64,000 nt of DNA, from NCBI GenBank assembly GCA_007844125.1, contig CM017557.1:60947990-61011989 (forward strand). Direction: 5' to 3'. The notes below the pieces were generated by a model, which had not been told where the DNA came from, did no database searches, and saw only the letters and a program-made list of their open reading frames with translations. The DNA is from Sinonovacula constricta. Its lineage: Eukaryota > Mollusca > Bivalvia > Cardiida > Solecurtidae. Made by a program: the position numbers and the translations under genes. Positions 34,240-45,575 of the stretch are shown here, piece by piece (position 1 is the first letter of the stretch; each line of letters opens with the position of its first letter).

Positions 34240-34262
34240 AACTACATTCGGGTCGGTTTGGA

Positions 34263-34570
34263 GCCATTGATTGACAGGTGACGTCATCCTAAGCCCCGCC
34301 CCCTATGATGACGTGTCAATGAGTCATAACGTTATATTCACCCGTCCATACTTAATGAGTCATCGTGAGTCATAAGCCCCGCCCCCCTATGCTGACGTGT
34401 CAATGAGTCATCACGTTATATTCACCCGTCCATACTTAATGAGTCATCGTGAGTCATAAGCCCCGCCCCTATTACGACGTGTCAATGAGTCATAACGTTA
34501 CAATCACTCGCCCATCCTTAATGAGTCATCCTGAGTCATCACTTAGCGTGAGAACCAGAAACGCCACGTC
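34263..34570. promoter_or_regulatory. Left subterminal array of AP-1/CRE-like and GC-box motifs
   Basis: About three units of 82-84 bp, starting near 34309, 34393 and 34475, each have GACGTGTCA, two or three TGAGTCA sites and CCCCGCCCC. A perfect TGACGTCA lies at about 34279. TGAGTCA and TGACGTCA are the classical AP-1 and CRE sequences and CCCCGCCCC is a GC box. This could be an enhancer, or a binding array for an element-encoded bZIP-like protein. Confidence 0.7.
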
Positions 34571-35892
34571 CCAATACGGCGTTAGTGACGCGCCCTTAAT
34601 AGTCTATAGATAGTAACATCGGAGACGTAGCGTGGGAACCGTAAACTGTCGATACAATTACGACCCCCAATCACGTCAACATTATAACGACGCTTACCTT
34701 TAGTTTAAAGTTATCAATGATACGTTAGCCGAAAACAAAACGTCCATAAATGATAGATAACGTTATTTCTAAACGACCAATAGTGTATGAGCGGATTGAC
34801 GTAACGCTTCTATAACGCGAATTTGACTGGTTACTTTACGTATGTACCGTTAGATAGACGTTACACCCAATTATAATGTAGCACGTGTCTAGGGACAAGA
34901 TTATTATAGGCTTCTACTTTGGGTAATCGAGCATCCAGTTCCGTGCGTTGTACGCTCACGTATTTACGATAAAATACGATCATTTGTTTTGTGATTTTTG
35001 GAGAGACTAAAAAGGTACATAAAACTTATGTTAGAATGTTTTAACTAGATGATCTTTTGTGAACACGATAAAGCAATAATAAGATCCTTCAGAAGGTATC
35101 AGCGCGATGTAAAACACGTGTCTACTAGCAACCTGCTGTTAATTAAAGACACGAAACTAGATCGAGGGCGGTAAATTTCGTCTGCTAACACAATGCCTCA
35201 CGGTTTTATGATAGAAATCTCCATCTCTAACCGCACGCATTTTAACAGATTATACCATTTTTAAGGGGTGTACCTACTTAAATGCACAGTGATTAAGCCA
35301 ATTTAATTATCCGATTTCTTCTCCGCACACATACATATAGATACAAGAAAAGAGTAACAATGTTAGAGGTGAGCTTTTCGCAACCCCTTAATCTGATATG
35401 TTTCATTAATTTCAAAGTCTGGTACTTTTATCTCACTGATAAGACCTTTTAACTTTTTCCGCGCAATAGTCGCTATTTGTCGACACAGCAAACTGTATAC
35501 TGATGCTGGGTTAATAGAGTAGTCGCGTGTTAATGTCTTTTAGCACACGCTAATGTTGAGCACGTAAGTAACTTTATTACCAACAGCAGCTTTTAGAATT
35601 AATTTATACTTGCATTTCAGTTTTAAACATAAATTATTTTAGCTGTCCTTACTATCATGTTTTGTTATCCGTTTAAACGTATGTATTTACTTTTCTGTAT
35701 TTTACCACCATTGCAGTGATAATTGGTAAAAGAATTTTCTTACAGAAAAATATTATATAAACCTTCGATAATTTTATTATAATATGAGCCCAAATTGATT
35801 ATTAATTTATTAAAGGGGTAACAAAATAATAAAAACATTATTTTTTTTACTTACTTTATTTTTACGTTTTACTCCCAAACCCCCTCCCTCTC

Positions 35893-36727
35893 TCAATTTA
35901 ACTTTCTTTCCAACTCTTCAACCTTTTCCCTCATTTCTCGAAGTTTTTGTATCGCTTCCATCTGAAGCAAACAAAAAGATGGAATGTTTTTTACTCTCTT
36001 GTGGTTGTTAAACTCCACCATTACATACACGTTCACATAAAAATACTCAAACGTAATGGTCAATAACCTGATTAGATCGTTTTATTTAATTATTGTATGA
36101 AATCGTACCAAATAGTACCATCTTCATCTCATTTTCCCAGCGATTCGTAGGAAAAAAAAGAAGAAAAAAAGTGTTGTAAGTCAAATGTTTTAACGGATAC
36201 AAATACCTGACAATTTACTTTAATGTGAGTAAGTTTTAAACATTCGTTTCATTTTTTTAAGTACATTAATCATTATTAGTTGTAAGTGGGTTATGAAATA
36301 CAAGTACTATCAAAGATAGATAATATGATCTCCCCATTGTTTTTGTACTTATTAAAATAAAATAAAATATTTCTTCGTGGTAAAATGATATTAATATGTC
36401 ATACTTACTGAGCATGACCAATTCATGCTCTCATTTCTCTTATCACGTGGCTGGAATTTTTTTTCCCCATTCTCTGCAGTTTATTGTATGTATTTTTTCT
36501 TTTTAAATATATATTAGAATTTACGCACGAAAACGTCAATGTAAAACTTTTTTTTTTAATCTTCCTTATATATCAATTCAGTCCTTTTTAGGTTAAAAAC
36601 AACAACAGCAACAGTTTCGTCGCGTTTTAGTTTTTACAAATTGATATATAAAAGCTATTGATGAATTAAGTAACAAATTAAACTTACGGAGCCTCCTCGT
36701 GTTGACCACTGTTCTCACGGCGAGAGG
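35893..36727 (-). CDS. Candidate spliced coiled-coil gene, left-arm copy (5' part unknown)
   Basis: Exons 36727-36688 (40 bp), 36473-36409 (65 bp) and 35961-35893 (69 bp, ends in TGA) have the same sizes as the right-arm copy. Junctions: ATTTACAG before, GTAAGT after the first and second exons, CTGCAG and CTTCAG acceptors. The frame is open: basic start, then NGEKKFQPRDKRNESMNWS, then MEAIQKLREMREKVEELERK, whose Leu/Met/Val spacing is a short coiled coil. A 9 bp exon before a GTACGT donor is possible in the right arm; here that donor is changed to GTACTA. Reverse-sense AATAAA is at 35855-35860. No first exon found. Confidence 0.45.
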
Positions 36728-37655
36728 CTGTAAATTTATATGTGATGTGATCGACTATTTTTAGAAATATCTGGTCCTACGGTATATAAAATACCAATAG
36801 CTCATCCCCTTTAACAAATTGATCATCACTTATTTTGCTTAAATAGTCGTTTTACTACGCGTTATTACAAATGATTTAAAATAAAATCTATCAACGCTAA
36901 CGTATTCAGTAATCGTCAAACGCTCGATAAAAGGTGCATGTTAAGGGGTAATGTGGATATTTCCCTAGATGTAGTCAAATTGAACCTTAAATGGTTTATA
37001 ATAAGTTCAAGTGTCCACCTTTACACGCTGTATACATTCTTTAAATAGATGATTACGTCACTCCGTTAAAATCATCTCTATACTAGACCAGAGGATTGAC
37101 CACTGTGTAGGGGATTGTGCCTCCGTAAAATAGTTTACGATACATGAAACTTACGTCAAATGTATCATTTATGTGTATACGATTAAAAAGTTAACTGTAT
37201 ATTATCACTTAAAATGTATATCCGCTACATTTAGTTTATTCACTTGGAGCGATAAGCAAATATTAACAGCAGGTCGATCTTTCTACTTTTACTTTCTCTT
37301 TTAGTGATGCCTAGCGCGTTAGTACAAAGGTCAGTAAGACCGGTGTTTATATATGGCTCTGTATATCGTTGAGCGCACCGAATGAGGCAAATTTTGAATT
37401 TCGTTATTAATCCGAATACGCGTTTCAAGAAACGTTACATGTACTTTTACGATATACTTATATGCTGTTTTACGTTTAGAATAAAGCGTGACAACGTTAA
37501 ATCTAGACCCGATGTAAATTCTCTATTCGATTGATTATACAATATATATATACAATCTTAGCTCTTCAAAGTCATACTTTTGAATGAATAAATAGAATGA
37601 CTTGTCAAATACATATACCTATAATAATTATTATAACTATTTCCAACGTCTCAAA

Positions 37656-37663
37656 TATAAAAG
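37656..37663 (+). promoter_or_regulatory. TATA box of unit A
   Basis: TATAAAAG lies 82 bp before the ATG at 37738. It is embedded in a block (ACGTCTCAAATATAAAAGG then GTGAAATAC) repeated before unit B at 38550-38557 and, diverged, before unit C at 41546-41553. Confidence 0.65.
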
Positions 37664-37737
37664 GTGAAATACAAACGATCTTGTTTTTCCTTAGTTTAGT
37701 CACTACAAAGTGAGCATCACAATTTCAATCTGATTAT

Positions 37738-38292
37738 ATGGACCAAATTATTACCACCACTACCTCAACCACCGCCACCTCCACCACCGTCACCACCACC
37801 GTCACCACCACCACCTTCACCACCACACCCACCACCACCACTACCGCAACCTCCACCACCGCCGCCACAATCACCACCGCCGTCACCACCACCACCGCCG
37901 CCACCTCCACCACCAATGCCACCATCAACACCGCCTCCATCAACACCGCCACCACCACCACCAGCGCTACCCCCACCGCCACCACCACCAACGCCATCAC
38001 CACCACCACCTCCACCAGTTCCATTACCACACTCAACACCACCACCACATCCACCACCGCCACCACCACCGCCACCACCACCAACGCTACCTCCACCGCC
38101 ACCAGCACCAACGCCATCACCTCCACCACCGCCGCCACCACCACCACCAACAACAACTCCACCACCACCACCACCAATACCACCTTCACCGCCACCACGA
38201 CTACTACCACCTTCACCGCCACCATCACCACCACCGCCATTACCGCCGCCACCACGATTGACAACATATACCATATATTTCTTTCCTTCTAA
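37738..38292 (+). CDS. Thr-rich low-complexity protein, unit A (left arm)
   Basis: The ATG after the shared TATA promoter opens 184 codons starting MDQIITTTTSTTATSTT, almost all Thr, Ala and Ser from ACC-type triplets, ending TTIDNIYHIFLSF. All six frames across the triplet array are open, so coding status rests on the promoter and on the start shared with units B and C. About 55 bp after the stop, a TTTTTTCACAG acceptor-like site precedes a C2H2-like exon (38350-38449). An AATAAA follows at about 38482. The opposite strand would give a Gly-rich frame beginning MYLEGKKY. Function unknown. Confidence 0.35.
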   Translation: MDQIITTTTSTTATSTTVTTTVTTTTFTTTPTTTTTATSTTAATITTAVTTTTAATSTTNATINTASINTATTTTSATPTATTTNAITTTTSTSSITTLNTTTTSTTATTTATTTNATSTATSTNAITSTTAATTTTNNNSTTTTTNTTFTATTTTTTFTATITTTAITAATTIDNIYHIFLSF

Positions 38293-38349
38293 ATACATTT
38301 GCAACGAAACAAACTAATGGAGTTTTTAAAAAGTATTCTTTTTTCACAG

Positions 38350-38449
38350 AACCGGAAACACGTTTTACTGCTCCCGATGTAAATCCAAGTTTTCGCCCTA
38401 CGCCTCCTACGCCAGACACATTACTCGATTGATTATACAATATATATAA
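38350..38449 (+). CDS. C2H2-like half-finger exon of unit A
   Basis: After an acceptor-like CACAG, an open frame reads TFYCSRCKSKFSPYASYARH then stops 9 codons later. It has the Cys pair, aromatic and first His of a C2H2 finger but lacks the second His. The unit B equivalent (39246 onward) has FCSRYKSKFSPKTSYTMHMD followed by T-H, so it has both His but Tyr for the second Cys. No convincing donor joins it to the Thr-rich frame, so it may be a separate or decayed exon. Confidence 0.35.
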
Positions 38450-38549
38450 TTTGAGTTCTTCAAAGTCATACTTTTAAACGAATAAATAGAATGACTTGTC
38501 AAATACATATACCTATAATAATTATTATAACTATTTCCAACGTCTCGAA

Positions 38550-38557
38550 TATAAAAG
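38550..38557 (+). promoter_or_regulatory. TATA box of unit B
   Basis: TATAAAAG lies 82 bp before the ATG at 38632, the same spacing as unit A, within near-identical flanking sequence back to the ATAATTATTATAACTATT block. Confidence 0.65.
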
Positions 38558-38631
38558 GTGAAATACAATCGATCTTGTTTTTTCTTAGTTTAGTCACTAC
38601 AAAGTGAGCATCACAATTTCAATCTGATTAT

Positions 38632-39189
38632 ATGGACCGATTCATTACCACCACTACCTCAACCACCGCCACCTCCACCACCGCCACCACTACCGACACC
38701 ACCACCGCCACATCCACCACCTCCGCCACATCCACCCACCACCACCGCAACCTCCACCACCACACCCACCACCACCACTGCCTCCACCACCTTCACCACC
38801 ACATCCACCACCACCACCGCCACATCCACCACCTTCGGCACCACATCTACCACCACCGCAACCTCCACCACCAAACCCACCACTGCGTCCACCACCGTCA
38901 CTTCACCACCGCATCCACCGCCGCCACAGCCAACACCACCACCGCCACCACCTCCACCACCGCAGCCTCTACCACCACCGCCATCACCAGCGCTACCTCC
39001 ACCGCCACCACCACCAACGCCATCACCACCACCACCTCTACAACCACACCCACCACCACCGCCACCACCACCAACTCCACCACCACCATTACCACCTTCA
39101 CCGCCACCACCACCACCACCACTACCATCACCACCAGTACCGCCGCCACCACGATTGACAACATATGCCGTATATTTCTTTCCTTCTAA
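38632..39189 (+). CDS. Thr/His-rich low-complexity protein, unit B (left arm)
   Basis: 185 codons starting MDRFITTTTSTTATSTT. The frame slides to His-rich in the middle and returns to Thr-rich, ending TTIDNICRIFLSF like unit A. The right-arm copy has one extra base (left GTCACTTC, right GTCACCTTC in the same orientation) and stays His-rich to its end at 45048. So the shared C-terminus is kept only in the left arm. Promoter and start match unit A. Coding status uncertain. Confidence 0.35.
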   Translation: MDRFITTTTSTTATSTTATTTDTTTATSTTSATSTHHHRNLHHHTHHHHCLHHLHHHIHHHHRHIHHLRHHIYHHRNLHHQTHHCVHHRHFTTASTAATANTTTATTSTTAASTTTAITSATSTATTTNAITTTTSTTTPTTTATTTNSTTTITTFTATTTTTTTITTSTAATTIDNICRIFLSF

Positions 39190-40951
39190 ATACATTTGCA
39201 GTTAAAAAACGAATAGAGTTATTCAAACGTATTCTTAATTCACAGAACCGGAAAAAAACTATTTTCTGCTCCCGATACAAATCCAAGTTTTCGCCCAAGA
39301 CCTCCTACACCATGCACATGGACACGCACGCGGCGCCTCCAAGAAAACGCATGTTATATATGTGTATTATTAACCTAACACATGTACATTTATTTTATAA
39401 ATCGTTTAACAGATTACATTTATGTCGTTCATAGTTTGTATGATAACCTAGTTAGTCACCCATGATAAATTAATTAACTAATAGGCAAAATAAATACAGG
39501 CCCATTTTATCTGCTAAGTATACATTGGTCCACACGTACACACAAACACACAACACATGCATATTCTTTTAATTAATATGCTAATGACCGACTAGCTTTT
39601 TCGAAAGCTGAAACTTGTCAGGAACATTTGAGCCCACCCCCTCTCTCACTGTCATTCTCCGCATAAATTAGCTTCAATGACCAACAGTGGGATATTTGTA
39701 TCATACGATGATCGTAGTTTTCTCACACCTTAATTAAAATATAAACAATTTATTGTCGATTTATCAGCTTGCGTGTTTTAACATGAACTGCATTCCGCAT
39801 TTTTTTCTGGGGACAGGAATAATCAAACAGGGAGATTACTGTGTACTGTGATGGGAATCTTGTTATTTTGCTTATATACAATAAATCCTTCTAAGTATAC
39901 ATTTATGTTTCTGTTTATTTTTGACCCATTTCTATTATTGATACAATACGTTCGTTTGCGTCTTCTTTAACGTTTGGCATCAAAGTTTTTCTTGTCAGAT
40001 TATGTCCCTTTACTTTACTTAGTCACAAAAGGACATTCGTGCGTACGACTAGAGGTTACTTAGACGGTAAAATATTAAAAAGTGATGAATGAGATATAAT
40101 AGATATAATTACAGATTAGGGGAGAATGTCAGAAAAACAGCAGCAGCAGCAACAACAACACAACTTGCGTTTTATTATTTTTTTAACAGCAACTTAAAAC
40201 TAAGAACATAAGTATTATATTAAAATAAACAGCACGAAATAATAGTCCGTCTGTCTGTTCGTCCGGAATGCTTCCTACTGTAGATCCATAAAGTTGGTAT
40301 CCACCATTTTTGACAACATCTTTTGTTCTCAAACATCCAATCAAGTAAAGGCTACCTGAAAAAAGCAGCAAAATGCTCTCTATTGTTGCCTTACGTGATT
40401 ACAGAAGGCTCCGCGCTTCAGAGTGGCATCAATAATAGACGCCTAGTAGATAAACGTTGTGTTAAAACACTAGCTTTTTTTTCTTTATCGTGTATGATCG
40501 AAATCTAAATTAAGTTATTGAACGGCTAATAATTGATCATTTTAAGCTCTATATTAATACATTGAAAGTCTACTTAATTTACGTAAGAACAATACCACGT
40601 GTCGGACTGCGTGACATAAAAAATATGAAACAATTAACCATCGTCTGTAGTAATGCACCCACAATGCAACGCTTCGAAGCTACACCATAATACTGTCAAC
40701 AACAGCTAAGAAAGCTCTACTATAAACAGGAAAATAATAGTAACCGGAAAAGACCAGTAGAGGACCACGAATGAGGCGTTCAGCCGCAGAAGGGGAAAAT
40801 GTGTTCATAGCTTTAAAATGGTTCCATTATTACTACGATTTTCCTCCGAGTCATATTCGTAGAAAAGGGCAGAGTGATCCTAATGACTGACACGCTTCCG
40901 CCGAAAGTGCTCGGAGGGGTGTGGCTAAAGTTATCACGTCACGGAGGCGGG

Positions 40952-40959
40952 TATAAATA
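40952..40959 (+). promoter_or_regulatory. TATA box and CACGTCAC upstream of unit D
   Basis: TATAAATA lies 72-79 bp before the ATG at 41031. A CRE-like CACGTCAC is at about 40936. This is a compact core promoter. Confidence 0.6.
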
Positions 40960-41030
40960 CGGCAACGAATGTTTATTCGATTAGAAAACCTTTGCTTGTA
41001 AGCTCGTCTTTTTTTCCCTCAATGTACAAA

Positions 41031-41171
41031 ATGGCATCTTCGCACCCAGACGTAGCGATATCATTAACAGGAAAAGTAATGATGACAGAGACGTATGTCG
41101 CTGAGTATATGAAATGGTGGATGAAACCGATTACGGAGAGAGGGGCCCAAACCATCAGCTGTGATTCATAA
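41031..41171 (+). CDS. Small 46-residue protein, unit D (left arm)
   Basis: The ATG in strong context (AAAATGG), about 80 bp after a TATA box, opens 46 codons: MASSHPDVAISLTGKVMM onward, with a WWMKP motif near the end. The right-arm copy (43022-43162, minus) is unchanged over the span compared. Conserved with promoter in both arms, it is among the better coding candidates of the palindrome. Family not recognised. AATAAA sites lie at about 41389 and 41491. Confidence 0.4.
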   Translation: MASSHPDVAISLTGKVMMTETYVAEYMKWWMKPITERGAQTISCDS

Positions 41172-41586
41172 CTTCTCCAACAAAAACATATGGCGAAAAG
41201 GTCCGCCAGACGTATCGATTCATCCGATTATGCCTACTGTCTTCCGTAAAGAAGCATAATTCCGCTATGTTTGGGTGTATTCACAAAAGCGGCTTCAACG
41301 GGTACAAAATACGTCTCATCAGGATATCATATCTGCAGTGTTTTTGAAAAAAAACTGATCTGGATGGATAAACTGGATAAGGTTTTTAAAATAAAACGTA
41401 AGACATGTCGATCCAGAAATGATTTTAACTCTCATTCGACCGATTTTATTTAGAACTCGAGCTCTTGAAATGCAACACTTTTTAACAGATAAATAAAATG
41501 TCTAATATATACCTTAAATTATGATCACTATTTTCTACGTCTCAAAATAAAAGGAGAAATACGAAAGACATTTTCATTCTTATAGT

Positions 41587-41808
41587 ATGCACCAAATCAC
41601 CAGCACTACCACCACCGACGCCACCGCCGTAAACAAATATACGGTACAAGCCGCCGCCGCCGTCGCCGCCGTCGCCGCCGCAGACAGAAGATACCTCATG
41701 TCGAGGATAGCTTCACGTCGCCGCCGCCCCCACCGCATTAAGAGGATAACTTCACGTCGCCGCCGCCGCCGCGTTCAGAGGATAATTTTGTGGCTTGCGG
41801 AAAATTAA
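41587..41808 (+). CDS. Thr/Ala/Arg-rich small protein, unit C (left arm, reaches loop)
   Basis: 73 codons starting MHQITSTTTTDATAV, paralogous at start and promoter to units A and B. An Ala-rich stretch and two Arg-rich blocks (SRRRRPHRIKRITSRRRRRR) follow, resembling nuclear-localisation or nucleic-acid-binding tails. The last codons lie in the loop. In the right arm an extra repeat unit of about 36 bp changes the ending (PTALRG). The TATA equivalent is AATAAAAG at 41546. Confidence 0.35.
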   Translation: MHQITSTTTTDATAVNKYTVQAAAAVAAVAAADRRYLMSRIASRRRRPHRIKRITSRRRRRRVQRIILWLAEN

Positions 41809-42089
41809 CATTTAAATAGCTTTATCCAAGTTGGGTTGTCATCAAACTTACCGTTCATTTTTATAAAATACACAAGGTACGATTTAAAGAAATCTGAAAC
41901 ATGTGTAAATAATATAAAAAACAACAACAGATGTACACACGAACCAATCATATTTCATACGTATTACATTTCTAGAATGACAATACAACTCAGACAAATC
42001 TTTAAATGTGCATTTCGATATTGAAACAGCCAAGCTTCTTTGTATTATAATACGTAAACACGTTTAAAAGTTAAGTGGTTTATATGATA

Positions 42090-42137
<48 letters not shown>

Positions 42138-42354
42138 TATAATGACACAGGCTCCGGGGCAGTTTGATTTTAGCTCAGAGATTGAGGCTGGCGTGTCGAT
42201 ATGGATACAAAATAGATAAAACCATTCTAAGAAGACGATATAAGAACACATACCGTGCTTATCACAACTCTATCATACATAAAAAATAACTTTAATTTCG
42301 TTAAGAAGAACTCGTTACCTTCGTTACTTAGCCCCAACATCGTAGTTTTGGTAA
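41797..42354. other. Single-copy loop of the palindrome
   Basis: This is the only unpaired part of the element. It is AT-rich, with an (AT)n run at 42094-42135 at its midpoint. No gene is seen, and the arms end abruptly on each side at TGTGGCTT. Confidence 0.75.
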
Positions 42355-42401
42355 AAGCCACAAAGTTATCCTCTGAACGCGGCGGCGGCGGCGACGTGAA
42401 G

Positions 42402-42605
42402 TTATCCTCTTAATGCGGTGGGGCGGCGGCGACGTGAAGTTATCCTCTTAATGCGGTGGGGGCGGCGGCGACGTGAAGCTATCCTCGACATGAGGTATCT
42501 TCTGTCTGCGGCGGCGGCGGCGACGGCGGCGGCGGCGGCGGCGTGTACCGTATATTTGTTTACGGCGGTGGCGTCGGTGGTGGTAGTGCTGGTGATTTGG
42601 TGCAT
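42402..42605 (-). CDS. Unit C, right-arm copy
   Basis: Mirror of 41587-41808 with the same start (MHQITSTTTTDATAV), but one extra GCGGTGGGGCGGCGGCGACG-type unit shifts the last codons, so the C-terminus differs and ends inside the arm. Confidence 0.35.
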   Translation of the reverse strand: MHQITSTTTTDATAVNKYTVHAAAAAAVAAAAADRRYLMSRIASRRRRPHRIKRITSRRRRPTALRG

Positions 42606-43021
42606 ACTATAAGAATGAAAATGTCTTTCGTATTTCTCCTTTTATTTTGAGACGTAGAAAATAGTGATCATAATTTAAGGTATATATTAGACATTTTATT
42701 TATCTGTTAAAAAGTGCTGCATTTCAAGAGCTCGAGTTCTAAATAAAATCGGTCGAATGAGAGTTAAAATCATTTCTGGATCGACATGTCTTACGTTTTA
42801 TTTTAAAAACCTTATCCAGTTTATCCATCCAGATCAGTTTTTTTTTCAAAAACACTGCAGATATGATATCCTGATGAGACGTATTTTGTACCCGTTGAAG
42901 CCGCTTTTGTGAATACACCCAAACATAGCGGAATTATGCTTCTTTACGGAAGACAGTAGGCATAATCGGATGAATCGATACGTCTGGCGGACCTTTTCGC
43001 CATATGTTTTTGTTGGAGAAG

Positions 43022-43162
43022 TTATGAATCACAGCTGATGGTTTGGGCCCCTCTCTCCGTAATCGGTTTCATCCACCATTTCATATACTCAGCGACATAC
43101 GTCTCTGTCATCATTACTTTTCCTGTTAATGATATCGCTACGTCTGGGTGCGAAGATGCCAT
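43022..43162 (-). CDS. Unit D, right-arm copy (46 residues)
   Basis: Mirror of 41031-41171 with the same length and start and the same upstream TATAAATA on the minus strand. A one-base difference lies near the upstream ATCCGAGCAC, outside the frame. Confidence 0.4.
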   Translation of the reverse strand: MASSHPDVAISLTGKVMMTETYVAEYMKWWMKPITERGAQTISCDS

Positions 43163-45047
43163 TTTGTACATTGAGGGAAAAAAAGACGAGCTTACAAGCA
43201 AAGGTTTTCTAATCGAATAAACATTCGTTGCCGTATTTATACCCGCCTCCGTGACGTGATAACTTTAGCCACACCCATCCGAGCACTTTCGGCGGAAGCG
43301 TGTCAGTCATTAGGATCACTCTGCCCTTTTCTACGAATATGACTCGGAGGTAAATCGTAGTAATAATGGAACCATTTTAAAGCTATGAACACATTTTCCC
43401 CTTCTGCGGCTGAACGCCTCATTCGTGGTCCTCTACTGGTCTTTTCCGGTTACTATTATTTTCCTGTTTATAGTAGAGCTTTCTTAGCTGTTGTTGACAG
43501 TATTATGGTGTAGCTTCGAAGCGTTGCATTGTGGGTGCATTACTACAGACGATGGTTAATTGTTTCATATTTTTTATGTCACGCAGTCCGACACGTGGTA
43601 TTGTTCTTACGTAAATTAAGTAGACTTTCAATGTATTAATATAGAGCTTAAAATGATCAATTATTAGCCGTTCAATAACTTAATTTAGATTTCGATCATA
43701 CACGATAAAGAAAAAAAAGCTAGTGTTTTAACACAACGTTTATCTACTAGGCGTCTATTATTGATGCCACTCTGAAGCGCGGAGCCTTCTGTAATCACGT
43801 AAGGCAACAATAGAGAGCATTTTGCTGCTTTTTTCAGGTAGCCTTTACTTGATTGGATGTTTGAGAACAAAAGATGTTGTCAAAAATGGTGGATACCAAC
43901 TTTATGGATCTACAGTAGGAAGCATTCCGGATGAACAGACAGACGGACTATTATTTCGTGCTGTTTATTTTAATATAAGACTTATGTTCTTAGTTTTAAG
44001 TTGCTGTTAAAAAAATAATAAAACGCAAGTTGTGTTGTTGTTGCTGCTGCTGCTGTTTTTCTCACATTCTCCCCTAATCTGTAATTATATCTATTATATC
44101 TCATTCACCACTTTTTAATATTTTACCGTCTAAGTAACCTCTAGTCGTACGCACGAATGTCCTTTTGTGACTAAGTAAAGTTAAAGGGACATAATCTGAC
44201 AAGAAAAACTTTGATGCCAAGCGTTAAAGAAGACGCAAACGAACGTATTGTATCAATAATAGAAATGGGTCAAAAATAAACAGAAACATAAATGTATACT
44301 TAGAAGGATTTATTGTATATAAGCAAAATAACAAGATTCCCATCACAGTACACAGTAATCTCCCTGTTTGATTATTCCTGTCCCCAGAAAAAAAATGCGG
44401 AATGCAGTTCATGTTAAAACACGCAAGCTGATAAATCGACAATAAATTGTTTATATTTTAATTAAGGTGTGAAAAAACTACGATCATCGTATGATACAAA
44501 TATCCCACTGTTGGTCATTGAAGCTAATTTATGCGGAGAATGACAGTGAGAGAGGGGGTGGGCTCAAATGTTCCTGACAAGTTTCAGCTTTCGAAAAAGC
44601 TAGTCGGTCATTAGCATATTAATTAAAAGAATATGCATGTGTTGTGTGTTTGTGTGTACGTGTGGACCAATGTATACTTAGCAGATAAAATGGGCCTCCA
44701 GACCGCCTGTATTTATTTTGCCTATTAGTTAATTAATTTATCATGGGTGACTAACTAGGTTATCATACAAACTATGAACGACATAAATGTAATCTGTTAA
44801 ACGATTTATAAAATAAATGTACATGTGTTAGGTTAATAATACACATATATAACATGCGTTTTCTTGGAGGCGCCGCGTGCGTGTCCATGTGCATGGTGTA
44901 GGAGGTCTTGGGCGAAAACTTGGATTTGTATTGGGAGCAGAAAATAGTTTTTTTCCGGTTCTGTGAATTAAGAATACGTTTGAATAACTCTATTCGTTTT
45001 TTAACTGCAAATGTATTTAGAAGGAAAGAAATATACGGCATATGTTG

Positions 45048-45575
45048 TCAATCGTGGTGGCGGCGGTACTGGTGGTGATGGTAGTGGTGGTGGTGGTGGT
45101 GGCGGTGAAGGTGGTAATGGTGGTGGTGGAGTTGGTGGTGGTGGCGGTGGTGGTGGGTGTGGTTGTAGAGGTGGTGGTGGTGATGGCGTTGGTGGTGGTG
45201 GCGGTGGAGGTAGCGCTGGTGATGGCGGTGGTGGTAGAGGCTGCGGTGGTGGAGGTGGTGGCGGTGGTAGTGTTGGTTGTGGCGGCGGTGGATGCGGTGG
45301 TGAAGGTGACGGTGGTGGACGCAGTGGTGGGTTTGGTGGTGGAGGTTGCGGTGGTGGTAGATGTGGTGCCGAAGGTGGTGGATGTGGCGGTGGTGGTGGT
45401 GGATGTGGTGGTGAAGGTGGTGGAGGCAGTGGTGGTGGTGGGTGTGGTGGTGGAGGTTGCGGTGGTGGTGGGTGGATGTGGCGGAGGTGGTGGATGTGGC
45501 GGTGGTGGTGTCGGTAGTGGTGGCGGTGGTGGAGGTGGCGGTGGTTGAGGTAGTGGTGGTAATGAATCGGTCCAT
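45048..45575 (-). pseudogene. Unit B, right-arm copy, frame-shifted
   Basis: Mirror of 38632-39189. It starts MDRFITTTTSTT but, with one extra base in the triplet array, ends in a His-rich frame without the TTIDN...FLSF tail. Confidence 0.35.

Noticed and set aside
37240..37428. Minus-strand 62-codon ORF (mirror at 46776-46964)
   Set aside because: It begins at TTG rather than ATG, has no upstream promoter and its counterpart adds no independent evidence because the arms are copies. A terminal exon remains possible since AATAAA follows the stop.
37738..39189. CRISPR-like or satellite array
   Set aside because: It is an irregular triplet array without spacers of fixed length, in a eukaryotic context.
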